DNA of 64,000 nt from Chryseobacterium arachidis. Lineage in GTDB: Bacteria; Bacteroidota; Bacteroidia; Flavobacteriales; Weeksellaceae. A program made the position numbers and the translations under genes. Positions 8,597 to 16,624 of the stretch are shown here, in pieces (the stretch's first letter is position 1; every line of letters begins with the position of its first letter). Under the pieces are notes generated by a model. The model was not told the origin of the DNA. It searched no databases and saw nothing but the letters and a program-made list of their open reading frames with translations. The DNA lies in the NCBI RefSeq assembly GCF_900129245.1, contig NZ_FQUT01000020.1:1-64000 (forward strand). The letters run 5' to 3'.

Positions 8597-9529
8597 CTAT
8601 GATAATTTCGGTAATACTTCCTCGATTTTTTCTCTTAAACCTTCGTGTTGTTTTGGAAGTTTAAGGCTTGTTCCCAATTCATTCAAAGGCTCATCTACAG
8701 TAAAGCCGGGGTTGTCGGTTGCAATTTCAAATAAAACGCCACCCGGTTCGCGGAAATACAATGAATAGAAGTAATCTCTGTCGATTTTCGGAGTAATATT
8801 CAATCCGGCAGATAAAACTTTTTCGCGGAATTCCATTAAAACATTATCGTCTTTCACGCGGAAAGCCACGTGGTGATTGGTTCCTGCCGCATTTCTTCCT
8901 GCTAAAATCTTATCGTTTTCAATAATATCAACAAGATTTGCTGTTTCAATCGCATCGGTTGCAAAACGGTATCTTTCACCTTCCTGTTTTTGTAAATCAT
9001 ATCCGAAAATATCTGTCAAGACTTTGATTGTCGGATCTGCTTTTCTCAATGTCAGCGTGATGTTATGAAAACCTTTCAAAGCATTTTCGTCTTTAATATC
9101 ATCGATTGTCCAAACTTTTCTGTCATCGGGAGTTGATGATTCGATGAATTGCAGCTGTAAACCGTCCGGATCCTGAAATGAAACCAGTTTTTCACCGAAA
9201 ATTTCACCTTCTTCCACGTTTACATTAAATTGCTGTAATCTGTTTTTCCAGAATTCCAGGCTTCCTTTTGGAACAGAATATCCAATGTGTGTTGCCAAAC
9301 CTGAACCGTTTGTTCCTTTTCCGATCCCTTCCCACGGAAAGAATGTTAAGATAGTTCCCGGAGTTCCTTCTTCGTTTCCGAAATAAAAGTGATACGTTCC
9401 CGGATCATCGAAGTTTACGGTTTTCTTAACCAGTCTTACTCCTAAAACTTTTGTATAAAAATCTAAATTTCTTTGTGCATTATCTGCGATTGCTGTAATG
9501 TGGTGCAATCCTAAAATTCTATTTTCCAT
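8597..9529 (-). CDS. Ring-cleaving dioxygenase, VOC superfamily (second MhqO-like copy)
   Basis: A 310-residue paralogue of the 7019-7972 enzyme with the same two-module layout: GLHHITAIAD near residue 7, NHHVAFRVKD near 216, and LFEIATDNPGF near 270 supply the metal ligands. It is divergent enough from its neighbour that duplication is not recent. Upstream lie a TAAATTTG -7 box (9557-9564) and the 16-bp near-palindrome shared with pirin (9586-9601). Predicted role: cleavage of hydroquinone-type aromatics under electrophile stress. Confidence 0.88.
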   Translation of the reverse strand: MENRILGLHHITAIADNAQRNLDFYTKVLGVRLVKKTVNFDDPGTYHFYFGNEEGTPGTILTFFPWEGIGKGTNGSGLATHIGYSVPKGSLEFWKNRLQQFNVNVEEGEIFGEKLVSFQDPDGLQLQFIESSTPDDRKVWTIDDIKDENALKGFHNITLTLRKADPTIKVLTDIFGYDLQKQEGERYRFATDAIETANLVDIIENDKILAGRNAAGTNHHVAFRVKDDNVLMEFREKVLSAGLNITPKIDRDYFYSLYFREPGGVLFEIATDNPGFTVDEPLNELGTSLKLPKQHEGLREKIEEVLPKLS

Positions 9530-9556
9530 TTTGCTATTTGTTTAATTTTGATATGA

Positions 9557-9564
9557 CAAATTTA
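9557..9564 (-). promoter_or_regulatory. -7 box of the second dioxygenase gene
   Basis: TAAATTTG on the minus strand matches TAnnTTTG, 27 nt upstream of the start codon. The near-palindrome at 9586-9601 lies just upstream. Confidence 0.55.
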
Positions 9565-9585
9565 GGATGATTGGGAATGCTGTGC

Positions 9586-9601
9586 ATTTAACTAGTTTAA
9601 T
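9586..9601. promoter_or_regulatory. Shared near-palindromic operator, copy 2
   Basis: ATTTAACTAGTTTAAT, identical to 2840-2855. It sits about 22 nt upstream of the -7 box, where an activator or repressor overlapping the -33 region could bind. Confidence 0.65.
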
Positions 9602-9669
9602 AAATGATGATTTTTGATTTTACTAACGAATATGACTTAAAAACTAAAAGGAAAAGAAATATTCATTTT

Positions 9670-9772
9670 AAAACAGCATATTTGTTATTCTGACGAAGGA
9701 AGATCTCTGTGAGTAAAGATCCAAAATCATTAAAAGATTCTTCACTCCACTTCGTTCCATTTAGAATGACAA
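9670..9772. repeat. Palindromic dispersed repeat, copy 2 (inverted)
   Basis: The inverse of 8116-8216: it opens with AACAGCATAT and TTATTCTGACGAAGG and closes with TTCGTTCCATTTAGAATGAC. With copy 1 it flanks a segment of about 1.45 kb. Confidence 0.8.
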
Positions 9773-9862
9773 GCAAGCATAAAATTGTCACATCAAAACA
9801 CAAAAACATAATCAATTAAAAATCAAATATTTAAATATTAATTACAAAATTAATTTACAAAA

Positions 9863-9883
9863 AGTCTACTTTTTTAGTGGACT
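9863..9883. promoter_or_regulatory. Inverted repeat upstream of the metNIQ promoter
   Basis: AGTCTACT and AGTGGACT are inverted 8-mers (one mismatch) separated by five T. They lie about 17-38 nt upstream of the -7 box, overlapping the -33 region, so they may be an operator. Confidence 0.45.
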
Positions 9884-9900
9884 AATAAAAAATTATGCTT

Positions 9901-9908
9901 TATATTTG
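9901..9908 (+). promoter_or_regulatory. -7 box of the metNIQ leader transcript
   Basis: TATATTTG is an exact TAnnTTTG match. The predicted start is near 9914, about 20 nt before the leader-peptide ATG. Confidence 0.65.
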
Positions 9909-9935
9909 CAACCGTAATCAGTAAAGAAAATTAGA

Positions 9936-10034
9936 ATGAAATCTGTATTTAAATATAATTCGATGAAAAAGCACACCATCAATACGATGATGATGTATTG
10001 CTGTATGCCAAGATTACAATATTGCTGTGGTTGA
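9936..10034 (+). CDS. Met/Cys-rich leader peptide of metNIQ
   Basis: A 32-codon reading frame from ATG 9936 (or 23 codons from the in-frame ATG at 9963). The peptide contains the runs NTMMMYCCMPRLQYCCG, meaning four Met in seven residues and two Cys pairs. Such enrichment in the amino acids handled by the downstream transporter is the hallmark of ribosome-mediated attenuation. The stop codon lies inside a sequence that can form an antiterminator (10027-10038 with 10061-10073). Ribosomes stalled at Met or Cys codons would leave that sequence free and allow read-through into metN. The choice between the two starts is not settled. Confidence 0.82.
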   Translation: MKSVFKYNSMKKHTINTMMMYCCMPRLQYCCG

Positions 10035-10090
10035 CCTTACTTTTATATGACATATTTTTAAAGGCTTTACCACGTTGTAGAGCCTTTTTT
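10027..10090 (+). promoter_or_regulatory. Attenuator: competing antiterminator and intrinsic terminator
   Basis: The terminator stem is GGCTTTAC (10063-10070) with GTAGAGCC (10077-10084) followed by six T. The alternative pairing is GTGGT (10027-10031) with ACCAC (10069-10073) and CCTT (10035-10038) with AAGG (10061-10064), which would destroy the terminator. The antiterminator's 5' part covers the last codons and stop of the leader peptide, as expected for translation-controlled attenuation. Confidence 0.8.
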
Positions 10091-10114
10091 GTTTAATAAG
10101 AATTAGCATCAAAA

Positions 10115-11143
10115 ATGATAGAGATAAAGAATATTTCAAAGACTTTTCACCAGAAAAAGCAGTCTTTCAAGGCACTCGATAATGTAAGTCTGACTATTGA
10201 AAAAGGTGATATCGTCGGAATCATCGGGTTTTCAGGAGCCGGAAAAAGCACTTTAATCCGAACTGTCAATCTTCTTGAAAAACCGGATAATGGCGAAATC
10301 ATTATTAACGGAAAAGATTTTACAACATTAAATTCTAAACAATTAGCCAACGAAAGAAAAAAAATCGGAATGATTTTCCAGCATTTTAATCTTTTGTCTT
10401 CAAGAACAGTTTTTGATAATATTGCGCTTCCACTGGAGTTAGACAGCGTTAATAAAGCGGAAATCAATAAAAAAGTTAATGAACTTTTGAAAATTGTCGG
10501 CTTGGAAGAAAAAGCCAATGATTATCCTAAAAGCCTTTCGGGCGGACAAAAACAAAGGGTCGCGATTGCAAGAGCTTTGGCAAATGATCCTTATCTCCTG
10601 CTTTGCGACGAAGCGACAAGTGCGCTCGATCCGGCAACCACTCAATCGATTTTACAATTATTGAGGGATATCAATCAAAGGCTGGGAATTACAATTCTGT
10701 TGATTACCCATGAAATGGAAGTCATCAAAACAGTCTGTAACCACGTTGCGGTGATCGACAAAGGACAACTATTAATTAAGGGAACTTTAAGCGAGATTGT
10801 CTCCAATAAAGAGAATCCTATTATCAAACAATTTTTAAAATCCGGTGTTATGACTATACCACAAGAACTGAATAAAAAACTGCAAAAAGAACCAAAAGAC
10901 GGATTATTTCCTTTGGTTGAAGTTGAACTTAATGAACAAATCTCTGTTGAAGAATTGCTTTCCATAGTGTATGATAAATATAAAATTCCTTACAAGCTTT
11001 TAAAGGCTGATGTTGAATATTTAGGAGATTCCAACTTCGGAAAACTGTTGTTGCAGCTTCAAGGTGAGGACGAGAAAAATCAACAGGCCATTTATTATTT
11101 CAATCAAAATAAAATTCAAAATACGGTAAGAGGATATGCTTAA
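10115..11143 (+). CDS. metN: Methionine ABC transporter ATP-binding protein
   Basis: A 342-residue ATPase. Walker A GFSGAGKST is at residues 38-46, the signature LSGGQKQR near 142, and Walker B LLLCDEATSALDP near 161. A C-terminal NIL domain (about 265-340), typical of MetN, senses methionine and inhibits transport. With MetI and MetQ it drives methionine uptake at the inner membrane. Its 3' end overlaps metI by 8 nt, indicating translational coupling. Expression is probably set by the leader-peptide attenuator upstream. Confidence 0.95.
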   Translation: MIEIKNISKTFHQKKQSFKALDNVSLTIEKGDIVGIIGFSGAGKSTLIRTVNLLEKPDNGEIIINGKDFTTLNSKQLANERKKIGMIFQHFNLLSSRTVFDNIALPLELDSVNKAEINKKVNELLKIVGLEEKANDYPKSLSGGQKQRVAIARALANDPYLLLCDEATSALDPATTQSILQLLRDINQRLGITILLITHEMEVIKTVCNHVAVIDKGQLLIKGTLSEIVSNKENPIIKQFLKSGVMTIPQELNKKLQKEPKDGLFPLVEVELNEQISVEELLSIVYDKYKIPYKLLKADVEYLGDSNFGKLLLQLQGEDEKNQQAIYYFNQNKIQNTVRGYA

Positions 11144-11792
11144 TGATACAGTGATTTCTCTTTTATCGAAGGGGCTTTGGGAAACGATTTACATGACATT
11201 TGTTTCTGGGTTTTTCGGATTTGTTTTGGGTTTACCCGTGGGGATATTATTGTTTTTGACAAGAAAAGATCAGCTTTTGGAAAATGTAATTTATAATAAG
11301 ATTTTATCTGTTTTGGTTAATATTTTTCGTTCTATCCCTTTCATTATTCTGATTGTATGGATGATTCCTTTTACAAGAAGTCTGGTTGGAACCTCGATTG
11401 GCGTTAATGCTGCTTTGGTTCCTTTAAGTATTGGGGCTGCTCCTTTTATTGCGAGATTAGTAGAAAATAGTTTATTGGAAGTTCCTCACGGATTAATAGA
11501 AACAGCGAGAGCTTTGGGTGCTACTCCACTCCAAATTATACAAAAGGTTTTGCTGCCCGAAGCGCTTCCATCATTGATTAATAATGCGACGATTACACTC
11601 ATCACTTTGGTCGGATATTCCGCGATGGGTGGTGCTGTCGGAGCCGGCGGATTGGGACAAATCGGATATCAGTACGGTTATATTGGATATGATGCCGTGA
11701 TTATGAATCTTGTGTTAGGTCTGTTGGTTGCCATAGTTTTTATCATCCAATTTTCCGGAGATAGATTGGCGAAGAGGTTTGATCATCGCTAA
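11136..11792 (+). CDS. metI: Methionine ABC transporter permease
   Basis: A 218-residue permease with five predicted membrane segments. The ABC permease coupling motif reads ETARALGATPLQIIQKVLLP near residues 125-144, and the MetI-typical GGAVGAGGLGQIGYQYGY stretch is near 170-185. The start overlaps the end of metN by 8 nt. A strong hairpin-forming sequence (11896-11981) separates it from metQ and may tune relative expression. Confidence 0.95.
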   Translation: MLNDTVISLLSKGLWETIYMTFVSGFFGFVLGLPVGILLFLTRKDQLLENVIYNKILSVLVNIFRSIPFIILIVWMIPFTRSLVGTSIGVNAALVPLSIGAAPFIARLVENSLLEVPHGLIETARALGATPLQIIQKVLLPEALPSLINNATITLITLVGYSAMGGAVGAGGLGQIGYQYGYIGYDAVIMNLVLGLLVAIVFIIQFSGDRLAKRFDHR

Positions 11793-11895
11793 ACTTAAGA
11801 GTTGGAGTGTTTTGGTGAGATCGAGTTTTACCGATTTAAAAATATAGTGTGAATGTGAAATAGTGTGGTGGCATGAGAATTTCAGCCATCGATTC

Positions 11896-11981
11896 GGCGA
11901 AAAATTCAGCAAAAAGGTATAAAGCCATATTTTATTTTTTATCTAACAATTTTATTAAAGATTACCTTTTTGCTTTTCGCC
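11896..11981 (+). promoter_or_regulatory. Long hairpin between metI and metQ
   Basis: GGCGAAAA (11896-11903) and GCAAAAAGGTA (11909-11919) pair with TACCTTTTTGC (11963-11973) and TTTTCGCC (11974-11981): 19 bp interrupted by one 5-nt bulge, around a 43-nt AT-rich loop. It could be a processing or stabilising element that separates metNI from metQ mRNA, or a partial terminator. Confidence 0.6.
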
Positions 11982-12008
11982 AATTTTTATAAAAGAAAAT
12001 AATTTACA

Positions 12009-12821
12009 ATGAAAAAAATAAAGATTTTAAGTTTGTTAACGGCGGGTTTGCTGTTATTCACCGCTTGTAATTCATCAAAAAAAGAAGATTCAAATTTTAT
12101 TAAAGTCGGAATCACTTCAGGTCCGGAACAAGAAATTGCCGAAGTAGCAAAAAAAGTAGCCAGAGAAAAATACAATCTTGAAGTTGAACTGGTTTCGTTC
12201 AACGATTATGTTGTTCCCAACGAGGCTTTGAATAATGGAGATATTGATGCCAATGCCTTTCAACATGTACCTTATTTAAACGAACAATCAAAACAGCGAG
12301 GGTACAAACTGGCAGTTGTCGGAAATACTTTTGTGTACCCGATTGTTGCTTATTCAAAGAAAATTAAAAGTATCAGTGAACTTCAAAATGGGAGCACGAT
12401 TGTCATTCCAAATGATCCTACAAATGGTGGTCGTTCGTTACTTTTATTACAGAAAAACGGTTTATTAAAATTAAAAGATGGTATCGGTTTATTACCGAAA
12501 GTCACTGATATTGTTGATAATCCGAAACAATTGAAAATCCTCGAAATTGAAGCACCGCAATTGCCTAGAGTTTTGGATGATAAAGAAGTTGTGATTGCGA
12601 TTATTAATAACAATTTTGCAGCACAAGCAGGATTAGATGCCGACAAACAGGGAATTTTTAAAGAAGATAAAAACTCTCCTTATGTTAATGTCATCGTTTC
12701 AAGAGAAGACAACAAAAATTCTGAAAAAGTAAAGAATTTTGTAAAAGCTTACGAATCTGATGAAGTTGTTAAAAAAGCAGATGAAATTTTTAAAGGTGGA
12801 GCGATTAAAGGCTGGAACTGA
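12009..12821 (+). CDS. metQ: Methionine-binding lipoprotein
   Basis: A 270-residue substrate-binding protein. The N terminus has a lipoprotein signal ending LLLFTAC with the lipid-attached Cys near residue 20. The NlpA/MetQ fold is visible in VGITSGPEQEIAEVAKKVA, NDGDIDANAFQHVPYL-like and NDPTNGGRSLLLLQ segments, which are the family's ligand-binding motifs. It delivers methionine to MetNI. The gene is followed by an intrinsic terminator at 12891-12931, ending the operon. Confidence 0.95.
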   Translation: MKKIKILSLLTAGLLLFTACNSSKKEDSNFIKVGITSGPEQEIAEVAKKVAREKYNLEVELVSFNDYVVPNEALNNGDIDANAFQHVPYLNEQSKQRGYKLAVVGNTFVYPIVAYSKKIKSISELQNGSTIVIPNDPTNGGRSLLLLQKNGLLKLKDGIGLLPKVTDIVDNPKQLKILEIEAPQLPRVLDDKEVVIAIINNNFAAQAGLDADKQGIFKEDKNSPYVNVIVSREDNKNSEKVKNFVKAYESDEVVKKADEIFKGGAIKGWN

Positions 12822-12890
12822 TTGTTGGTGAATGGTCAATTGTGAGTTGTGAATTTCCCATTGACTTAAAAATTCTATTATTATATATTT

Positions 12891-12931
12891 AGACATTGTC
12901 TCAATTTTTTTTGGGATGATGTCTTTTTTTT
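12891..12931 (+). terminator. Terminator of metNIQ
   Basis: AGACAT...GTCTC pairs with GGGAT..ATGTCT and is followed by a long run of T. Confidence 0.65.
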
Positions 12932-12940
12932 AATCAATAT

Positions 12941-13142
12941 CTTTTGTCTTGAAACAAAAGAAACAAAAATTCAAGACTTGGAATCTGAATGCTAAAAATT
13001 TCAATTTAATTCTAAAATTCCCAAAACTTGCGCGAATTGAAGATTTGTTCTTCGGTTCTGAACTGGTCTCGCGCTTCAAACAATGGGAATTTTTTAACGA
13101 ATTAAATTGAAATTTTCTTAACGCATCAGCTTCCTATGTCGC
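12941..13142. repeat. Dispersed intergenic repeat of about 200 bp, copy 2
   Basis: Same orientation and order of blocks as 2881-3083 (CTTTTGTCTTGAAACAAAAG at the start; GGTCTCGCGCTTC and GCTTCCTATGTCG towards the end). The inverted arms are preserved by paired changes (for example AAATTTCAATTTAATT against AATTAAATTGAAATTT), which suggests selection or mobility at the level of secondary structure. Confidence 0.85.
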
Positions 13143-13236
13143 TTAATGAAATTAATACTTTGGCAAAAAGCTGGTTATTAATAACCATTTATTCAAAAAT
13201 CACATTTTCTCAATTTGAGATAATAAATATTTTTGC

Positions 13237-13244
13237 TATTTTTG
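13237..13244 (+). promoter_or_regulatory. -7 box of the GH3 glucosidase gene
   Basis: TATTTTTG matches TAnnTTTG, 25 nt upstream of the start codon. Confidence 0.55.
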
Positions 13245-13269
13245 TTACCAATCATTAAAAAGGCTTTTT

Positions 13270-15534
13270 ATGTTAAAGAAAACCGCCATTGTAAGTTTAT
13301 TCACCCTTATTTCTGCTTCTTATATGGCTCAAACAAATACTAGTTTACCTGTTTATTTAGATGAATCAAAACCCGTTGAGCAACGTGTAAAAGATGCCCT
13401 TTCCAGAATGACTTTGGAAGAAAAAGTGGCGATGCTTCACGCACAGTCAAAGTTCAGTTCGCCAGGCGTTCCAAGACTGGGAATTCCTGAATTCTGGACC
13501 ACAGACGGCCCTCACGGCGTTCGTCCGGAAGTAATGTGGGACGAGTGGAATCAGGCAGGTTGGACAAACGACTCAATTATTGCTTACCCTGCATTAACGG
13601 CACTTTCTGCGACCTGGAACAAAAAAATGTCTTGGAATTATGGTAAAGCATTGGGAGAAGAAGCCCGTTACAGAAAAAAAGATATTCTTCTGGGACCTGG
13701 AGTGAACATTTACAGAACTCCACTGAACGGAAGAAACTTCGAATATATGGGTGAAGATCCTTATTTGACATCGAAAATGGTGGTTCCTTACATCAAAGGT
13801 GTTCAATCAAATGGTGTAGCAACTTCTGTAAAACATTTTGCGTTGAATAATCAGGAAATGTTCCGTCATACAAGCAATGTAAAAGTTGATGATAGAACAC
13901 TATACGAAATTTATCTTCCTGCTTTCAAAGCGGCTGTGACAGAAGGAGATTCATGGACAATCATGGGAGCTTATGACATGTACAAAGGTCAGTATGCCAG
14001 TCAGAATCAATATCTTTTAAATGATATTCTGAAAGGTGAATGGAAATATAAAGGGGTTGTTGTTTCCGACTGGGGCGCTGTAAATAACACTGAACAAGCC
14101 ATCCACAACGGATTGGATCTTGAATTCGGAAGCTGGACCAACGGACTTTCTGCAGGAACGAAAAATGCTTATGATAATTATTATTTAGCAAAACCTTACT
14201 TAGATTTAATAAAATCAGGAAAAGTAGGAACAACAGAGCTTGATGACAAAGTTTCAAGGCTTTTGAATTTAGCTTATAAAACGACGATGAACAGAAACAA
14301 ACCTTTCGGAAACATCGCTTCTGAGGAACACAAAGCTGTTGCCAAAGAAATCGGTGAAGAAGGAATTGTACTGTTGAAAAACCAGGGAAATGTACTTCCG
14401 ATTGATATTAATAAAGCTAAAAAAATCGCTGTCATTGGTGAAAATGCTATCAAAATCATGACTGTTGGTGGTGGTTCATCTTCATTAAAAGTAAAATATG
14501 AAACGCTTCCTTTGGACGGAATTAAAGCAAGATTCGGAAAACAGTCTGATGTACAATATGCGAGAGGTTATGTCGGAGATATCAGTGGAGAATACAACGG
14601 TGTAAAATCCGGACAAGATTTGAAAGATACCCGTTCTCCAGAAGAATTATTAAACGAAGCGGTGGAACTGGCAAAAAAATCTGATTATGTAATTTTCGTT
14701 GGAGGTTTAAACAAAGCCGACTTCCAGGATAGCGAAGGAAACGACAGAAAAAGCTATGGATTACCTTACAATCAGGATAATGTTATTGCTGCGTTGGCAA
14801 AGGCGAATAAAAATCTTGCCGTAGTTCTGGTTTCAGGAAATGCGGTTGCTATGCCTTGGATCAAAGAGGTTCCGACTGTTGTTCAGGGATGGTATCTAGG
14901 TTCTGAAGCAGGAAATTCAATTGCCTCGATCCTTGCTGGAGACGCGAATCCATCAGGAAAATTACCGTTTACTTTCCCTGTGAAATTGGAAGATAATGCA
15001 GCTCATACATTGGGAGAATATCCCGGGAATAAAGCGGAATTGGCAGTAGATAAAGGAAAAGATCAAAAAAACCCGATCAACATTACTTATAACGAAGGAA
15101 TTTTTGTAGGGTACAGATGGCATGATACAAAAAAAATTAAGCCGTTATTCAGTTTTGGACATGGTTTGAGCTATACAACCTTCGAGTTTGGAAAAGCTAA
15201 AGCTGATAAAACAACGATGGCTCAGGACGATAAAATTACATTTACCGTTTCTGTAAAAAATATAGGTAAAAGAGCCGGAGCGGAAGTTGCGCAATTGTAT
15301 ATTTCCGATTTAAAATCTTCTGTTGAAAGACCAACCAAGGAACTGAAAGGTTTCGAAAAAGTATTTTTAAATCCCGGAGAAGAAAAAGAAGTGACTTTCA
15401 CAATTGATAAGTCAGCATTAAGTTTCTTCGATGCTCAAAAGCACGACTGGATGGCTGAACCGGGAGATTTCGAAGCACAGATCGGAAATTCTTCTGATGC
15501 TATTAAAACGAAGGTGAAGTTTACTTTGAAGTAA
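13270..15534 (+). CDS. bglX: Beta-glucosidase, glycoside hydrolase family 3
   Basis: A 754-residue secreted or periplasmic enzyme. Residues 1-20 form a signal peptide ending YMAQ. The N-terminal GH3 barrel carries the substrate motif TTDGPHGVRPE (78-87), SVKHF near 186-190, and the catalytic nucleophile D267 in VVVSDWGAV. The second alpha/beta domain (about 360-610) and a C-terminal fibronectin type III-like domain (about 660-750, with SFGHGLSYTTF before it) complete the BglX layout. It should release glucose or related sugars from beta-linked oligosaccharides. It is transcribed alone, with its terminator inside the 3' end of the opposing gene. Confidence 0.93.
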   Translation: MLKKTAIVSLFTLISASYMAQTNTSLPVYLDESKPVEQRVKDALSRMTLEEKVAMLHAQSKFSSPGVPRLGIPEFWTTDGPHGVRPEVMWDEWNQAGWTNDSIIAYPALTALSATWNKKMSWNYGKALGEEARYRKKDILLGPGVNIYRTPLNGRNFEYMGEDPYLTSKMVVPYIKGVQSNGVATSVKHFALNNQEMFRHTSNVKVDDRTLYEIYLPAFKAAVTEGDSWTIMGAYDMYKGQYASQNQYLLNDILKGEWKYKGVVVSDWGAVNNTEQAIHNGLDLEFGSWTNGLSAGTKNAYDNYYLAKPYLDLIKSGKVGTTELDDKVSRLLNLAYKTTMNRNKPFGNIASEEHKAVAKEIGEEGIVLLKNQGNVLPIDINKAKKIAVIGENAIKIMTVGGGSSSLKVKYETLPLDGIKARFGKQSDVQYARGYVGDISGEYNGVKSGQDLKDTRSPEELLNEAVELAKKSDYVIFVGGLNKADFQDSEGNDRKSYGLPYNQDNVIAALAKANKNLAVVLVSGNAVAMPWIKEVPTVVQGWYLGSEAGNSIASILAGDANPSGKLPFTFPVKLEDNAAHTLGEYPGNKAELAVDKGKDQKNPINITYNEGIFVGYRWHDTKKIKPLFSFGHGLSYTTFEFGKAKADKTTMAQDDKITFTVSVKNIGKRAGAEVAQLYISDLKSSVERPTKELKGFEKVFLNPGEEKEVTFTIDKSALSFFDAQKHDWMAEPGDFEAQIGNSSDAIKTKVKFTLK

Positions 15535-15551
15535 TTTTTACTTATATATTT

Positions 15552-16187
15552 CTAAAGCGAAGAGTCCAAAGTTTTGGGCTCTTTTTTTATAATTTCTAAT
15601 TCAGAACGAATTTTTCCAGTAAAATAATCTTCGTTATATTTTAATGTTTCAATTAAGTCAGTTGGATAAAATCTATCTTCTGTTTTCTCTATTTCTTTAA
15701 TGAAATTAATGATATTATACTCACAAGCTTCTTTTAAAAAGATTTTGCAACATATAATCATCTCTTCTATTTTAAAAATTCTTTCAAAAATTTCAAGCTC
15801 TTCAAAATACTGAATATTTATTTTTGAAAACTCATATTTTGCATTTACAAAATCTCCAATCTCATACAAATACAACCCGTATAAATATTGTAAAGGAGGA
15901 TTGTTTTTATCAAGCGCTAATGAAGCATTAAAATATTTTTCTAATTTTTCATTTTTCAAAAGTAAACATTTATAAGGAGCATTTTTCACAGTTGATTTAC
16001 AAATAAAATATTCCAAAGTTCCTATTAGTTGATAATACGAAAAATCTTTATCAAGCTCTTCGTCTTCCACTATTTTCAAAAGATTAAATAATTCAGAGCG
16101 GGATTTTTCATAATCATAATTGTGATTAGAAATAACCTCATACATCTCATCTATATGATCAAAAATCTTATCTGTTTTTGTTTTCAA
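15552..16187 (-). CDS. Hypothetical protein with TPR-like helices
   Basis: A 211-residue Lys/Glu-rich protein without signal peptide or membrane segment. The middle (about 95-130, NPPLQYLYGLYLYEIGDFVNAKYEF) has the spacing of a tetratricopeptide helix pair. I do not recognise the family; proteins of this look are often found as orphan immunity or Imm-like genes in this group. Its stop codon lies within the terminator hairpin of the convergent GH3 gene. Confidence 0.65.
   Translation of the reverse strand: MKTKTDKIFDHIDEMYEVISNHNYDYEKSRSELFNLLKIVEDEELDKDFSYYQLIGTLEYFICKSTVKNAPYKCLLLKNEKLEKYFNASLALDKNNPPLQYLYGLYLYEIGDFVNAKYEFSKINIQYFEELEIFERIFKIEEMIICCKIFLKEACEYNIINFIKEIEKTEDRFYPTDLIETLKYNEDYFTGKIRSELEIIKKEPKTLDSSL
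15560..15588 (+). terminator. Terminator of the GH3 gene, inside the opposing gene's end
   Basis: AAGAGTCCAA pairs with TTGGGCTCTT (one G-T wobble) and is followed by seven T on the plus strand. It overlaps the last codons of the minus-strand gene at 15552-16187. Confidence 0.8.
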
Positions 16188-16413
16188 AATATTCTCTTAC
16201 TTAATAATACTTTTAAAAATAGACAAATCTAATCAAGATTTAAAACGAAATGCCTGAATTTTTATTCGGACATTTATTATCTTTTTGAGTATGCTGTCAT
16301 CCTTGTCAAGGTTTAAAACCCTGACAAGGATTCTACCGGACAGATTTTAGCTTAGATCCTACCAGAATGACAATTATTCCAAATATTTAATTTGATGACG
16401 GATACATTAACCC

Positions 16414-16533
16414 AAATCGCAGCGTTTGTTTGAGCTCATTTATCAGGCTTCGTCTCGGCGTGGCTCTGCCACGCCGAGACGAAGCCTGATAAACAGCGAG
16501 TGCGGAGAGCTGGAAATAGCTTCTAAAAAATTA
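16414..16533. repeat. REP-like dispersed element, copy 2, with a perfect 26-bp palindrome
   Basis: The centre is a perfect inverted repeat: 26-bp arms at 16439-16464 and 16468-16493 around TCT. The flanks TTTGAGCTCA and AGCGAGTGCGGAGAGCTGG match the element at 1673-1781. The centre is GC-rich, unlike the neighbourhood. The stretch 16188-16413 before it holds another imperfect palindrome (GTCATCCTTGTCAAGG against CCCTGACAAGGAT near 16290-16330) and no gene. Confidence 0.85.
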
Positions 16534-16624
16534 TAAATATTTAAAATCCATAGTATCAAATGATACTATCACAAAAAAAGCGCCCGAATTTCTCCGCACG
16601 TCTGCATTAGCAAAATTACAAGGA

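Noticed and set aside
9896..10090. SAM riboswitch before metNIQ
   Set aside because: The leader lacks recognisable SAM aptamer cores, while the peptide, antiterminator and terminator explain the whole region.
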